Shown in pieces: positions 28,110 through 37,671 of a stretch of 64,000 bases of DNA (the stretch's first letter is position 1; every line of letters begins with the position of its first letter). Origin of the DNA: MFD01213-c1 sp963704405 (lineage in GTDB: Bacteria > Planctomycetota > Phycisphaerae > Tepidisphaerales > Tepidisphaeraceae); assembly GCA_963704405.1 (NCBI GenBank), contig OY969903.1, forward strand, positions 2,356,001 to 2,420,000. Direction: 5' to 3'. The notes under the pieces are model-generated. The model did not search any database. It saw only the letters and a list, made by a program, of their open reading frames with translations, and was not told the DNA's origin. Position numbers and translations under genes: made by a program.

Positions 28110-29513
28110 ATGAAAATCGACAACACGATCACTCCAAAGACGCTGCAAAAACAAATGACGGAAGTCCTCTCGCTCGCTGCGAAGAAGGCCCATCTCCTAG
28201 ACAAATCCTGGGATACTGCCAATGGCACTCCTGTCTTTACGGTTGAAGGCAAATACACCACCCGCGGCTGGACCGAATGGACTCAGGGCTTTCAATATGG
28301 TTGCGCTATCCTTGCGTACGACGCTACGGGTGAAAGAGATCTGATCGAACTTGGCCGCAAAAATACCGTCGACAAAATGGCCCCCCATGTCACGCACGTC
28401 GGTGTGCATGATCACGGGTTTAATAACCTTTCGACTTATGGCAACCTCCGAAGGCTTATGCGCGAAGGCCGCCTCCCGCATAACGATTGGGAGCTTGCGT
28501 TTTACGACATGGCGATCAAGGCCAGCGGCGCGGTTCAGGCGGCGCGGTGGTCCGGCGTGCCTGTTGCAAAGCCCTCGGCGGCGTTAGCCAACACGACCGG
28601 CCTGGGCTACATCTATTCGTTCAACGGTCCGCATTCTCTGTTTGTCGATACGATGCGCACCTGCCGCATTCTCGGCGTCGCTTGGCAACTCGGTCACAAG
28701 CTCATGCACGAAAACGATCGCGCCGCCGATCTGCTAAAGCGTTCGGTCCTTCATGGCCTCTGCACGAGCCAGTACATCATCTTCCACGGCGATTCTTCCC
28801 ACACGTACGATGTTCGTGGCCGCACCAGCCACGAAGCGATCTTCAATCGCAACGACGGCAACTTCCGCTGCCGCAGCACTCAGCAAGGATACTCCCCGTT
28901 CAGCACCTGGACGCGCGGTTTGGCCTGGGCCATGCTTGGATACGCGGAAGAGCTCGAATTCTTCGCGACAATTGATGACAACAAATTCCACGGGTCCACG
29001 GGCCTGCAAAAAAAAGACGTTATCAACGTCTATGAGCGCGCCGCCATCGACACCTGCGACCACTACATCAATGACTGTTCCGCGGCCGACGGAATTACCT
29101 ATTGGGACGACGGCGCTCCCGGAATGGCGAAATTGACCGATTGGAAATCGCGGCCCGCGGACCCTTTCAATGACCACGAACCCGTCGATTCGTCCGCGTC
29201 AGCAATCGCGGCCCAGGGGTTGCTGCGCCTGGGAAAATATCTTGGCGAAGAAAAGGGAAAAACCTATACGCAAGCCGGCCTTGTGGTTGCCCGCACACTT
29301 TTTGGCGAGCCTTATGTCGCGACTGATATGAACCATCAGGGACTCCTTTTGCATTCGATTTATCATCGGCCAAACAATTGGGACCATATCCCGCCGGCAA
29401 GAAAAGTTCCGTGCAATGAATCAAGCTTATGGGGCGACTATCATCTGGTTGAACTGGCCGTCTTGTTACAGCGGCTTGCGGATGGGAAGCCATATTTGAA
29501 ATTCTTTGATTGA
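28110..29513 (+). CDS. GH88-like unsaturated glucuronyl hydrolase family protein
   Basis: About 467 residues of an (alpha/alpha)6 barrel. WTEWTQGFQYGCAILAYDATGE, VGVHDHGFNNLSTYG, FSTWTRGLAWAMLGYAEE and CNESSLWGDYHLVELAVLL match the unsaturated glucuronyl hydrolase pattern, in which aspartates add water across the 4,5-double bond left by polysaccharide lyases. No signal peptide is present, so it acts in the cytoplasm. The start at 28110 fits the family; an in-frame GTG at 28011 overlaps the upstream stop and would add 33 residues. Its presence suggests the cluster handles pectin- or alginate-like oligouronides. Confidence 0.78.
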   Translation: MKIDNTITPKTLQKQMTEVLSLAAKKAHLLDKSWDTANGTPVFTVEGKYTTRGWTEWTQGFQYGCAILAYDATGERDLIELGRKNTVDKMAPHVTHVGVHDHGFNNLSTYGNLRRLMREGRLPHNDWELAFYDMAIKASGAVQAARWSGVPVAKPSAALANTTGLGYIYSFNGPHSLFVDTMRTCRILGVAWQLGHKLMHENDRAADLLKRSVLHGLCTSQYIIFHGDSSHTYDVRGRTSHEAIFNRNDGNFRCRSTQQGYSPFSTWTRGLAWAMLGYAEELEFFATIDDNKFHGSTGLQKKDVINVYERAAIDTCDHYINDCSAADGITYWDDGAPGMAKLTDWKSRPADPFNDHEPVDSSASAIAAQGLLRLGKYLGEEKGKTYTQAGLVVARTLFGEPYVATDMNHQGLLLHSIYHRPNNWDHIPPARKVPCNESSLWGDYHLVELAVLLQRLADGKPYLKFFD

Positions 29514-29570
29514 CGCAGCGGGACATTGCGTCCGTGTCTGAGTGCGAGACGCATGTGCCACAGGTAATCC

Positions 29571-30346
29571 ATGACAAATAAAAAAGTAGCCCTAGTCACT
29601 GGCGGCTCCCGCGGCATCGGCTTTGGCGTAGCGCAGGAACTTACCAAAAGCGGCTTCGACATCGCGATCAATGGCCGCCGGGCGCGAGCGATGTGGCGGA
29701 CTCCATCCGAGCGCTGGAAGCTCTGGGCGCGGCTGTTCTCTACTGCCAGGCCGACATCGCCAGCACTGATGACCGGGCTCGCATGCTTAAAGAGATCGAG
29801 CAGCATTTTGGCAGGCTGGATATTTTAGTGAACAATGCCGGGGTCGCTCCCGACGTTCGCGCGGATATCCTCGACGCCACCGAGCAAAGTTTCGACCGAC
29901 TCATCAGCATCAATCTCAAAGGCCCGTATTTCCTCACGCAAGCGGCGGCCAGATGGATGATCCGCCAGCGCGAAACGGATAAAAAGTTCCGCGGTTGCAT
30001 CGTCAGCGTCTCGTCCGTCAGCGCAACCGTTGCCTCCATCAACCGCGGCGACTATTGCATCAGCAAAGCGGGTATCGCGATGGCTGTGAAACTTTGGGCG
30101 GCCCGTCTTGCCGAGTTCAACATTGATGTTTTCGAAGTCCGGCCGGGCGTCATTGCGACCGATATGACGGCGGGTGTGAAAGAGAAATATGACAAGCTCT
30201 TTGAGCAGGGTCTTACGATTGAAAAGCGGTGGGGCACGCCACAAGATGTTGGCAAGGCTGTTGCAGTTCTCGCGCGTGGCGAGATTCAATACGGCACCGG
30301 CCAGGTCTTGACGATTGACGGCGGAATGACGCTCCAGCGGCTATGA
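29571..30346 (+). CDS. Short-chain dehydrogenase/reductase, with a frameshift
   Basis: A classical SDR: KKVALVTGGSRGIGFGVAQEL (cofactor loop), DILVNNAGVA, SVSSVSA with the catalytic Ser, YCISKAG with Tyr and Lys, and RPGVIATDM. It resembles 3-ketoacyl-ACP-reductase-like sugar dehydrogenases. The frame changes at about 29680, where one base is missing between INGRR and ASDVADSIRALEALG. Restored, it has 259 codons including the stop. It is last of the plus-strand sugar cluster, so oxidation or reduction of a catabolic intermediate is likelier than fatty acid synthesis. Confidence 0.85.
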
Positions 30347-30495
30347 TTTCCCATTGCGTGTGCTTCAGCACGCCACGATAATTCTTTCGGCGTGCTGAAG
30401 CCGCCTCACCTCATCTGATGGACCCGCTTACAATCCCGCATTCGTTCGCACAACCAATTGCTCCCGCGCAGCGTCCCACTACAATTCGCGCGGAG

Positions 30496-33202
30496 ATGTC
30501 GATCGAGTTATCTATTACACCCCATGGCCGTCCCCATGTGGAGGCGGCCAGCGTTACCGGCCCCTCAACGCTGAAGCACGCCGCCGCCCAGCGCGTCACC
30601 GACGCGTTCGCCAGCGGTGCCCCGCATGGCCTGCTGGATTTGGTCAGCACGGAGTTGGAAGTTCACCTTCCACCGGGCTTATCCTTTGCCCGGGATTTTG
30701 CCCGAAATTATTTCACCCGGCTCTGCCATACGCCCGCCGTCGCGGAGGGCACGGATATTCCGCGCCTTCCGGCGCCACCGATTGAAGAACTGGCGGCGAT
30801 GGCCCAGGCAGCGCCGCCGATCAAAGGCGCTGAATACCTCACCGGCGATGTCCTCACTGAATGGTGGGTAGAGCTTGACGCCGTCGTCCGCGCTGAAATC
30901 CGCGCGACCGAAGGGGGGGCGGTTGCCTACCTCCGGGAAAAAAATCCTGCGTGGCGGCTGGTCGGCCGCGTCACATTCCATCTGGCGGAAAATAAACGGG
31001 ACGATGAATTCCCCTTCACGTTTCTCGCCACTTATGCCGGCCGCATGTCCGCACAGGCGAAGCTGCTGCACCAGCCTCTCGGACCGCGCTGAACGAATAT
31101 GCCGGCGACGGCAACCGCGGCGCACTGCTTTCGCTGTTAACGCCCGTTCAGCGCGCCGCCGAGCGCAGCGAATTCATCAAGGAGCTGGTTGATTCCGGCG
31201 ATATCTACCAGCCGCTTGCCTGGACTTCCCGCCAGGCTTACCGATTTCTTAAAGACCTGCCCGTCCTGGAAGACAGCGGCGTGATCGTCCGCGTCCCGGA
31301 TTGGTGGAAAGCCAATCGTCCGCCGCGCCCCGTTGTCAGCGTTGAAGTCAGCGGCCGCGAAAAAGCAAAATTGGTGTTGAAGCGCTTCTGGAATTTTCCG
31401 TCGGTGTCACCCTCGGCGGTGAAACGCTCAGCGAGCAGGAGTTGCAGGCGGTCCTTGAATCCACCGGCGGCCTTGTCCTCCTCAAAGGCCAATGGGTCGA
31501 AGTTGACGGGGACAAGCTTGCCGAGGCCCTGCGGCACTGGAAGCAAGTCGAAAAGGACGCGAAAGAAAATGGCGTTTCCTTCTTCGAAGGCATGCGCCTT
31601 CTCGCCGGCGCGACCCAGGAAGGCGACGCCGCGTCGGCCATCCCCGAATCCGCCCGTGAATGGGCTGGTATTTCTCCCGCGGAATCCCTCGAAGAAACTC
31701 TCCGCAAGCTTCGCGACCCCGAATCGCTCGGCAGCATCACTCCTGTCGATCTCAAAACCGAACTCCGTCCCTATCAGCAGGTCGGTGTAAGCTGGCTGCG
31801 CTTCATGATGCGCCTGGGCCTGGGCGCCTGCCTCGCCGATGACATGGGCCTGGGCAAAACCGTGCAGGTGATCTCACTGCTGCTGCATCTCAAGCGCAAA
31901 GGCGCAAAAGACGACGCCTCCACTGCCAGCCTGCTCATCGTCCCCGCGTCGCTCATTGCCAACTGGAAATCTGAAATCGCCCGCTTCGCCCCCACGCTTT
32001 CAATTGCGATTGCGCATCCATCCGATCGCTCGGCGGCCGAGCAGGCGGAAGGTGAAGCCATCGCCATCGGCCGCGATTTGGTCATCACCACCTACGGGAT
32101 GCTCGCCCGTATCCCGTGGCTGCGCGAGCGCCGGTGGCGGTTGGTCGTTCTCGATGAAGCGCAGGCCATTAAAAATTCCGCGACGCGCCAATCCCGCGCC
32201 GTTAAAGAGATCACGGCGACCGGACGCATCGCCCTCACCGGAACGCCGGTTGAAAATCGATTGTCTGATCTCTGGTCTCTCTTCGATTTCCTCAACCCCG
32301 GCCTGCTCGGCAACGCCAAGGCTTTCGGCGCCTTCTCACGGCAGCTTGCCGAGCGCGAGCACAATCCCTACGGCCCCCTCCGCAAGCTCGTCGCCCCCTA
32401 CATTCTGCGGCGAATGAAAACCGACCGCCGCATCATCGCCGACCTTCCCGACAAAACCGAAGTCACCGCCTTCTGCGGCCTGAGCAAACAGCAAGCCGCC
32501 CTCTACGAGCATGCCGTCCGCGATCTCAGCGGGCAGCTCGGCCGCGTCGACGGCATCCAGCGCCGCGGCATTGTTCTGGCCTATCTCATGCGGCTCAAGC
32601 AGATCTGCAATCATCCTTCGCAGCTCACCGGCGACAACGATTACAACCCCGCTCACAGCGGCAAATTCAGCCGCCTGCGGGAAATCTGCGAAGAGCTTGC
32701 CGAGCGCCAGGAAAAGGCGCTGATTTTCACCCAGTTTCGCGAAATCACCGTCCCCATCGCCGACTTCCTGCAGGATGTCTTCGGTCGCGAGGGCCTGGTC
32801 CTTCATGGCCAGACCGCCGTCAAAAAACGCCGTGAACTGGTTGACTCCTTCCAAAGCGAAGACGGCCCGCCGTTCTTTGTCCTCTCCCTAAAAGCCGGCG
32901 GAGTGGGTCTCAATCTCACCGCCGCATCGCATGTGATTCATTTCGACCGGTGGTGGAACCCGGCGGTTGAAAATCAGGCGACAGATCGCGCCTTCCGCAT
33001 CGGCCAAAAGAGCAACGTCCTCGTCCACAAATTTGTCTGCCGCGGAACGGTCGAAGAAAAAATTGACGCGATGATTACAGAAAAATTAGGTCTCGCCCGG
33101 GATCTTCTGGACGGCAGCGGCGAAGCCCTCCTCACAGAACTCGACAACGATCAACTCATCCGCATGGTCTCGCTCGATGTAACCAAGGCGATGGAAACGT
33201 GA
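30496..33202 (+). CDS. SNF2-family DEAD/DEAH-type helicase, with two frameshifts
   Basis: The N-terminal about 400 residues (MSIELSITPHGRP onward) form the bacterial SNF2-associated region. The motor follows: ELRPYQQVGVSWLRFMMRLG, DDMGLGKTVQVI (Walker A), VVLDEAQAIKN (DEAQ box), GTPVENRLSDLWSLFDF, ALIFTQF, AGGVGLNLTAASHVIHFDRWWNP and TDRAFRIGQ. Frames change at about 31085 and 31365; both need one added base (IGVEALLEFSVGVTLGGETL is recovered), giving 903 codons including the stop. It is an ATP-driven dsDNA translocase. The start at 30496 fits the family opening but has no proper ribosome-binding site. Confidence 0.88.
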
Positions 33203-33305
33203 TCTTGCCTGCTTTGGCCGCCGGCCAACCGTAATCCTCCTGCCGATTGGAAAGAGTCAGCCGGCTGTCCTGATCGCCAGTATGAGCCGTGGCTTGTCCT
33301 CTTCT

Positions 33306-33797
33306 CTAAGGAGAAGGCGGCAACTGCACCGCATACTTGCGAAACACAGTCCTCTTCAAAATCCCATCGACAGAGATGATCCCGGGCCCAAACGCCAGCA
33401 CCACGGCTGCGGCCACAAAAAACGGAAACGCCGCATAATCCACCAGCTTTTCCGGATCGGTGAACGCATGCGCGAGCTGATCATGTGCATCGGTGATGAT
33501 GGCGACTGCAAAGTTAAATACCAGCGCCAGCGCCGCCGCCCGGGATGCAAAGCCGATCATCAGCAGAATCCCCCCGACCATTTCGGTTGTTCCTGCCATG
33601 ATGGCGTTCAGATGTGGCGCCGGAATATGGAGCGACCGAAAAAAATCGGTTGTCTTATCCAGATTCATCAAATGTCCCCGCCCCGAATCAAAGCAATACC
33701 ATCCCCATCCGAGCCGGATAATAAGCAGAATGAGGGGAGCCGTGAACGTTCCGAACCGTATGAGCAACCGGTACGCCTTGGCAATTAAATCAATCAT
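33306..33797 (-). CDS. bufD: DoxX-family membrane protein of the bufferin operon (BufD-like)
   Basis: A 163-residue protein with four transmembrane helices and the DoxX blocks LILLIIRLGWGWYCFDSG, AGTTEMVGGILLMIGFASRAAALAL and YAAFPFFVAAAVVLAFGPG. It is last of four minus-strand genes whose order (Cys-rich precursor, DUF692, DUF2063, DoxX) matches published bufABCD operons. In these operons the DoxX member is a membrane accessory of uncertain function, perhaps in electron or metal handling. The gene name rests on family plus position. Confidence 0.82.
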   Translation of the reverse strand: MIDLIAKAYRLLIRFGTFTAPLILLIIRLGWGWYCFDSGRGHLMNLDKTTDFFRSLHIPAPHLNAIMAGTTEMVGGILLMIGFASRAAALALVFNFAVAIITDAHDQLAHAFTDPEKLVDYAAFPFFVAAAVVLAFGPGIISVDGILKRTVFRKYAVQLPPSP

Positions 33798-33954
33798 GAT
33801 CGTTTCCTAATGGTTTCATCCCAGTATACGAACAGCCCTGGGAGTGGGATATGCCAGCCGCTGGCAAATAGTGATCCGGCCGGCTCTGAAAAACGCCGGT
33901 CAGCAAAGCCCGCCGATGCCGGTTCTTCAGCAATCTGCTGTCTGAAGCATTCCT

Positions 33955-34871
33955 TCACTTTCGCAAACAAAACCACCCCAGCTCCGTCCAATGCTTAAAC
34001 CACTTCTGAATTTTTTCTCCCCAGTTCACCGCCGGGTCGGCCTTTTCCATCGCCGCCTCGCACGCCTTGGCCAGGGTTAATCCGTCTCGCAATGAGGCAA
34101 GCAGAAGATATTCTTCCGGTTCAAGGCTCTTGAAATAAATATCATTTTCATGGCGATGGACGGCGACAAATGTCCGCCGCCGCGGCGGTGGTTTTATGCG
34201 CACCCTGGCTTCATTTTCTGTCGGATCGTCGACGGCATTGCTGGCTTCGGATCGCAGTGCGACCTGTCGCTTTTTTAATGCGAGTGTGAACTCATCCAGC
34301 GGAAAATGCAGATTGAGAAGGGTGATGAATGGCTGCACCGCCAGCCGCAGTTTTGCGGGGTTTTTGCCGAGGAGGTCATCAACGGTCAAGGCCGGCAATT
34401 CAGGGCCGTCAAAAGCCACCACCTGCGCCCATTCAAACGCCGCCATTTCCCGCGCCAGTTCTCGCGCGGGGAGACCAGATCGGGCCGCTCGTCAATGAAT
34501 CGGGCCAGCCGATCTCCCAGGTTGCGAAGTGTGAATGATCGCGAAGGATATTTTTCGAGGTACGCGCAAATCAGCTTGTTGAATTTGCGTTGCCCGAGAA
34601 TCGCCAGCACCCCCGGATAGTCTTCATACAGGCAATCGATAAGCCGAAACCAGTATTGCCTGTTATAAATTTCGATTCGATCGAGAGAGGTCAGCCGATC
34701 GTTGGGTTTGATCAATTGCGCTGCAACCTGCGCTGCTGGCCGGCCGTCGGTCCAGGTTCGGTTCGTTCGCATTCCCGGCGCCAGCGGCCGCATAACCATG
34801 CTGGCGGTTGCGCGCTGCAACTCCTGGAATTCTTTATGTGTCTGCCGCCTACGCGATGGTGATGCGCTCAC
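33955..34871 (-). CDS. bufC: DUF2063 (HvfC/BufC) partner protein of the MNIO enzyme, frameshifted
   Basis: The N-terminal half (HKEFQELQRATASMV, YNRQYWFRLIDCLYEDYPGVLAILG, YLEKYPSRSFTLRNLGDRL) is the DUF2063 domain, recruited by MNIO enzymes as recognition partner of the precursor peptide. The C-terminal half (AFEWAQVVAFDGPELPALTVDDL and later FVAVHRHENDIYFKSLEPEEYLLLASL) is in another frame. The break is at about 34470, where one missing base restores ELAREMAAFEWAQ, giving 306 codons including the stop. The start is a GTG overlapping the bufB 3' end by 23 bases, indicating coupling. The indel is probably technical. Confidence 0.85.
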
Positions 34872-35757
34872 GCCTGGGCTCCTTCTTCGCCTTCTGATGT
34901 GCGTTTTTTTCCTTCGCCGCCTTGCGAACCGGCTCCAGGAACCGATTCGCCTTCAGCGCCTCGGCGTGCACCTGCTCAAACGACGGAATATGCGCATCCC
35001 ATTCCAGCAGCGTGCTCGTCGGCCCGCAAAGCCTGATTGCATGGTCATACATCGCCCATACCGGATCGAGCACCGGATGGTCATGCGTATCCAGGATATA
35101 TTTTTCGTATTTGCTGTGCCCGGCGATATGAATCTGCCCCACGCGCTCGTGCGGCACGCCGTTGATATAATCGTATGGATCGAAATTGTGGTTCTTGCTG
35201 GAAACGTAAATGTTGTTCACGTCCAGAAGAATCCCGCAGTCGGCTCGCTCAACTACTTCCCGCAAAAATTCCCATTCGTTCATTTCCGAAGCATGATATT
35301 CGGCATAGCTGCTGACATTTTCCACGCAGATCGGCACTTCCAGAAAATCCATCGCCTCTTTCACGTTCTCCGCCGTCTTTTTCGCGGCGGCAAATGTATA
35401 AGGCATCGGCAGCAGATCATGCGTGTATGTCCCATCCACGCTCCCCCAGCAGAGATGATCGGAAAGGAACGGCGTGTTCGTCCGCTTCACCAGCGCCTTG
35501 AGGCGCTTCATGTGTTCTCGATTGAGCCGGTCGGCCGATCCAAAATACATTGCCACCCCATGCTGGACAATCTGGTATTGCTCGCGAATTGAATCCAGCA
35601 CGGCCAGCGGCCGCCCTGCATCGACCATATAATTTTCGCTGATCACCTCAAACCAATCGACCACCGGCTTCTTGTTCAGAATATGTCGATAGTGCGGCAC
35701 CCTCAGCCCAATCCCCACACCGAGGTCCGTGTAGCCGTTAAATCGATTGGCGGGCAT
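34849..35757 (-). CDS. bufB: MNIO (DUF692) peptide-modifying enzyme of the bufferin operon
   Basis: A 302-residue TIM-barrel protein of the multinuclear non-heme iron oxidative (MNIO) family, which rewrites cysteines of precursor peptides (oxazolone-thioamide or 5-thiooxazole products). Family blocks are LGVGIGLRVPHYRHIL, WFEVISENYM, IVQHGVAMYFG, FLSDHLCWGSVDG, CVENVSSYAEY, LLDVNNIYVSSKNHNFDP, QIHIAGHSKYEKY, IDTHDHPV-like LDTHDHPVLDPVW and LLEWDAHIPSF; these include the conserved His, Asp, Glu and Asn that bind two or three irons. The upstream Cys-rich peptide is its likely substrate and the overlapping DUF2063 protein its partner. Confidence 0.93.
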   Translation of the reverse strand: MPANRFNGYTDLGVGIGLRVPHYRHILNKKPVVDWFEVISENYMVDAGRPLAVLDSIREQYQIVQHGVAMYFGSADRLNREHMKRLKALVKRTNTPFLSDHLCWGSVDGTYTHDLLPMPYTFAAAKKTAENVKEAMDFLEVPICVENVSSYAEYHASEMNEWEFLREVVERADCGILLDVNNIYVSSKNHNFDPYDYINGVPHERVGQIHIAGHSKYEKYILDTHDHPVLDPVWAMYDHAIRLCGPTSTLLEWDAHIPSFEQVHAEALKANRFLEPVRKAAKEKNAHQKAKKEPRRERITIA

Positions 35758-35794
35758 CTGGGAACTCCGGATGAAAAAAGTCGATTGGAAATGA

Positions 35795-35826
35795 CCAGGA
35801 GCCCGGTGGGCCGACCGGGCTCCTGG
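35795..35826 (-). terminator. Strong hairpin between bufA and bufB, possible attenuator or processing site
   Basis: A 13-bp perfect stem (CCAGGAGCCCGGT / ACCGGGCTCCTGG) with a 6-base loop lies 20 bases after the bufA stop and before the bufB start. On the minus strand it is followed by TCATTTCC, too poor in U for a full terminator. A partial terminator or RNA-stabilising element that raises precursor over enzyme is typical of RiPP operons; that role is inferred. Confidence 0.6.
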
Positions 35827-35846
35827 CGAATGCGGTCAGGCCACTA

Positions 35847-36164
35847 TTACATCTTGCCTGCGTCGTCCGAGGTCTTGCAACCTCCCTTGCCCTTGCAGGT
35901 ATTCTTTCCTTTACAGCCGTTATCACCGGTCTTGCAGCCGCCCTTGCCCTGGCAGGCGTTGGCGCCCTTGCAGGAATGCTTGTCGTCCTTGCTCGTGTCA
36001 TCAAGTCCGACGGCCTGGTGGCTGCCGGTCAGGAGCTTGGCGCGGACAGAACTGGAATCGCCGGCACGCGCCGGAACGGTGCTGGCCATAGCGCGGCTGG
36101 CAGAGCCGGCCAGAAGGCCTGTAAGCGCGGCGGCGGCGAGAGTGAGCTTGGTGTTCGTCTTCAT
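35847..36164 (-). CDS. bufA: Bufferin-type cysteine-rich metallophore precursor with a duplicated core
   Basis: A 105-residue peptide: an Ala-rich signal peptide (MKTNTKLTLAAAALTGLLAG, cleavage near residue 28), a linker of about 35 residues, and a C-terminal core with two copies of CKG-x-N-x-C-x-GKGGCKT at residues 65-79 and 84-98 (Cys 65, 71, 77, 84, 90, 96). This is the pattern of the BufA2-like bufferins, RiPPs whose cysteines are modified by the MNIO enzyme and that bind copper in the periplasm. The adjacent bufB, bufC and bufD genes support it. AAGGG lies about nine bases before the ATG. The metal bound and the exact modification are not visible in the sequence. Confidence 0.88.
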   Translation of the reverse strand: MKTNTKLTLAAAALTGLLAGSASRAMASTVPARAGDSSSVRAKLLTGSHQAVGLDDTSKDDKHSCKGANACQGKGGCKTGDNGCKGKNTCKGKGGCKTSDDAGKM

Positions 36165-36654
36165 ATGAGATCCCTTTCTTGGGGAAAAGTGGAAGAGTTG
36201 CCCCAGGTTACATGCCTGGATGCCAGGGAAAATGTCACGAAATCATCGGCCCAAAAGCCTGTATTTCATGCCAAGGGTGCGGCCCTTTCATCCTTTTTCA
36301 TCTCCCTGGATGCTGATAATGTGAACTCCTGCAGCATCGTTAACCACTACGGATGTCAGATTATTTCGGATGTGACAATCAAAATGCAAGCATTTGTTTT
36401 TCGGAGAATGAGGCAAAGTTTATCCGTTCAGACATATACAATCCGATAGTACAAGGGGTATAGTGCTGAACTGCCTTATTGGCCGATTCCATCCGCGCAC
36501 ATGATGCCGCGGCGGCGAGGCATTGAAAGACGCGTCATGGTCGACACGAACTCAAGCGCCGTCGAATTCGACATCCTTCAATCCTCCTAAGGTTTTTGAG
36601 AAGAATTTTCGCACGAATTCGTTGGATGGTGCGCTGGTTTGCAGCGGAGGCTTT
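36165..36654. other. 490-bp divergent promoter region between bufA and the desaturase gene
   Basis: No gene is supported; an in-frame extension of the desaturase ORF back to 36523 lacks protein character. The region should hold both promoters. Seen: CCTGGATGCCAGG at about 36215 (small inverted repeat on the bufA side), and on the desaturase side a spaced pair of inverted half-sites, GTTCAGACATATA and TATAGTGCTGAAC (about 36427-36473), resembling the GbsR palindrome half TTCAGTATA. Confidence 0.45.
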
Positions 36655-37638
36655 ATGACTGAATCTAACACCCCTTTACCCCTGGAAACTTTGCAAGCAT
36701 TAAACGCATTACCCGCCGTCACTGAAGCACAGGATCACGACGATGCCCATGAGATTGAACACGCGCCGGTTGCGGTCAAACTCAGTTATCTGGCGGCGGT
36801 GATCATACCGTTCCTGGGCCTGGTCGCCGCGATCCTCCTCCTGTGGGGACGCGGGTTCAGTTGGACTGAACTCGGCCTCCTCGGCGGGATGTATATCCTG
36901 ACTGCAATCGGTGTGACCGTCGGATACCACCGCTTGTTCACGCACCGCGCCTTTGAGACGCCGAAGTTTGTGCAGTTTACCCTGGCCGTTCTTGGATCGA
37001 TGGCAGTGGAGGGACCACTGCTGAAGTGGGTCGCGCAGCATCGGCGGCATCATCAGCATTCAGATAAGGAAAATGATCCGCATTCCCCCCACGATCATGG
37101 CGAAGGGTTCACCGGGCTGGTCTCGGGAATCTGGCATGCGCATGTGGGTTGGGTTTTCGGGCCGGACGCGCCTGATCTCTATCGCTACGCCGGTGACCTG
37201 GCGAAGAATAAGCTTCTACAGCGCGTCAGCAGCCTGTTTACGCTGTGGGTTGTCATCGGCCTGCTCGTCCCCGCTATCCTCGGCGGTCTGTTCACCATGA
37301 GTTGGATGGGTGTCCTCACAGGTTTCCTCTGGGGCGGCCTTGCCCGCATATTCCTGGTCCACCATGTCACCTGGAGCGTGAATTCCGTTTGTCATTTGTG
37401 GGGCAGCCGCCCGTTCCGCACGAACGACCATAGCCGCAACAACGCCGTCTTCGGAATCCTGGCGATGGGTGAAGGCTGGCACAACAACCATCACGCTTTC
37501 CCCACCTCCGCCCGCCACGGCCTGCGCTGGTGGCAGATCGATTTCGCCTACTGGATTATCCGCGGCCTCGCCTTCCTCGGCCTCGCCTGGAATATCCGCC
37601 TCCCGGAGAACGAGCAGATGGATTTGAAGCGGGCGTGA
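36655..37638 (+). CDS. Acyl-CoA (delta-9-type) fatty acid desaturase
   Basis: A 327-residue integral membrane di-iron desaturase. The three histidine boxes are HRLFTH, HRRHH and HNNHH, in the usual order and spacing for stearoyl-CoA desaturases, with hydrophobic pairs at about residues 43-65, 70-90, 185-205 and 210-230. It introduces a cis double bond into acyl chains to keep membranes fluid. The start at 36655 is chosen because GGAGG lies four bases before it. It runs divergently from the bufferin operon and ends ahead of a long perfect hairpin. Confidence 0.9.
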   Translation: MTESNTPLPLETLQALNALPAVTEAQDHDDAHEIEHAPVAVKLSYLAAVIIPFLGLVAAILLLWGRGFSWTELGLLGGMYILTAIGVTVGYHRLFTHRAFETPKFVQFTLAVLGSMAVEGPLLKWVAQHRRHHQHSDKENDPHSPHDHGEGFTGLVSGIWHAHVGWVFGPDAPDLYRYAGDLAKNKLLQRVSSLFTLWVVIGLLVPAILGGLFTMSWMGVLTGFLWGGLARIFLVHHVTWSVNSVCHLWGSRPFRTNDHSRNNAVFGILAMGEGWHNNHHAFPTSARHGLRWWQIDFAYWIIRGLAFLGLAWNIRLPENEQMDLKRA

Positions 37639-37671
37639 TGAAAAATGGGGGGCAGAGCGAGATAATATCGA

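Noticed and set aside
36200..36230. ECF sigma-factor promoter (GTAACC) upstream of bufA, as reported for some bufferin operons
   Set aside because: A GTAACC is present on the minus strand, but no matching -10 element follows at 16-17 bases, so the call is not supported.
36523..36654. N-terminal extension of the desaturase starting at 36523
   Set aside because: The extension has no protein character, and GGAGG directly precedes the later ATG at 36655, where the family N-terminus begins.
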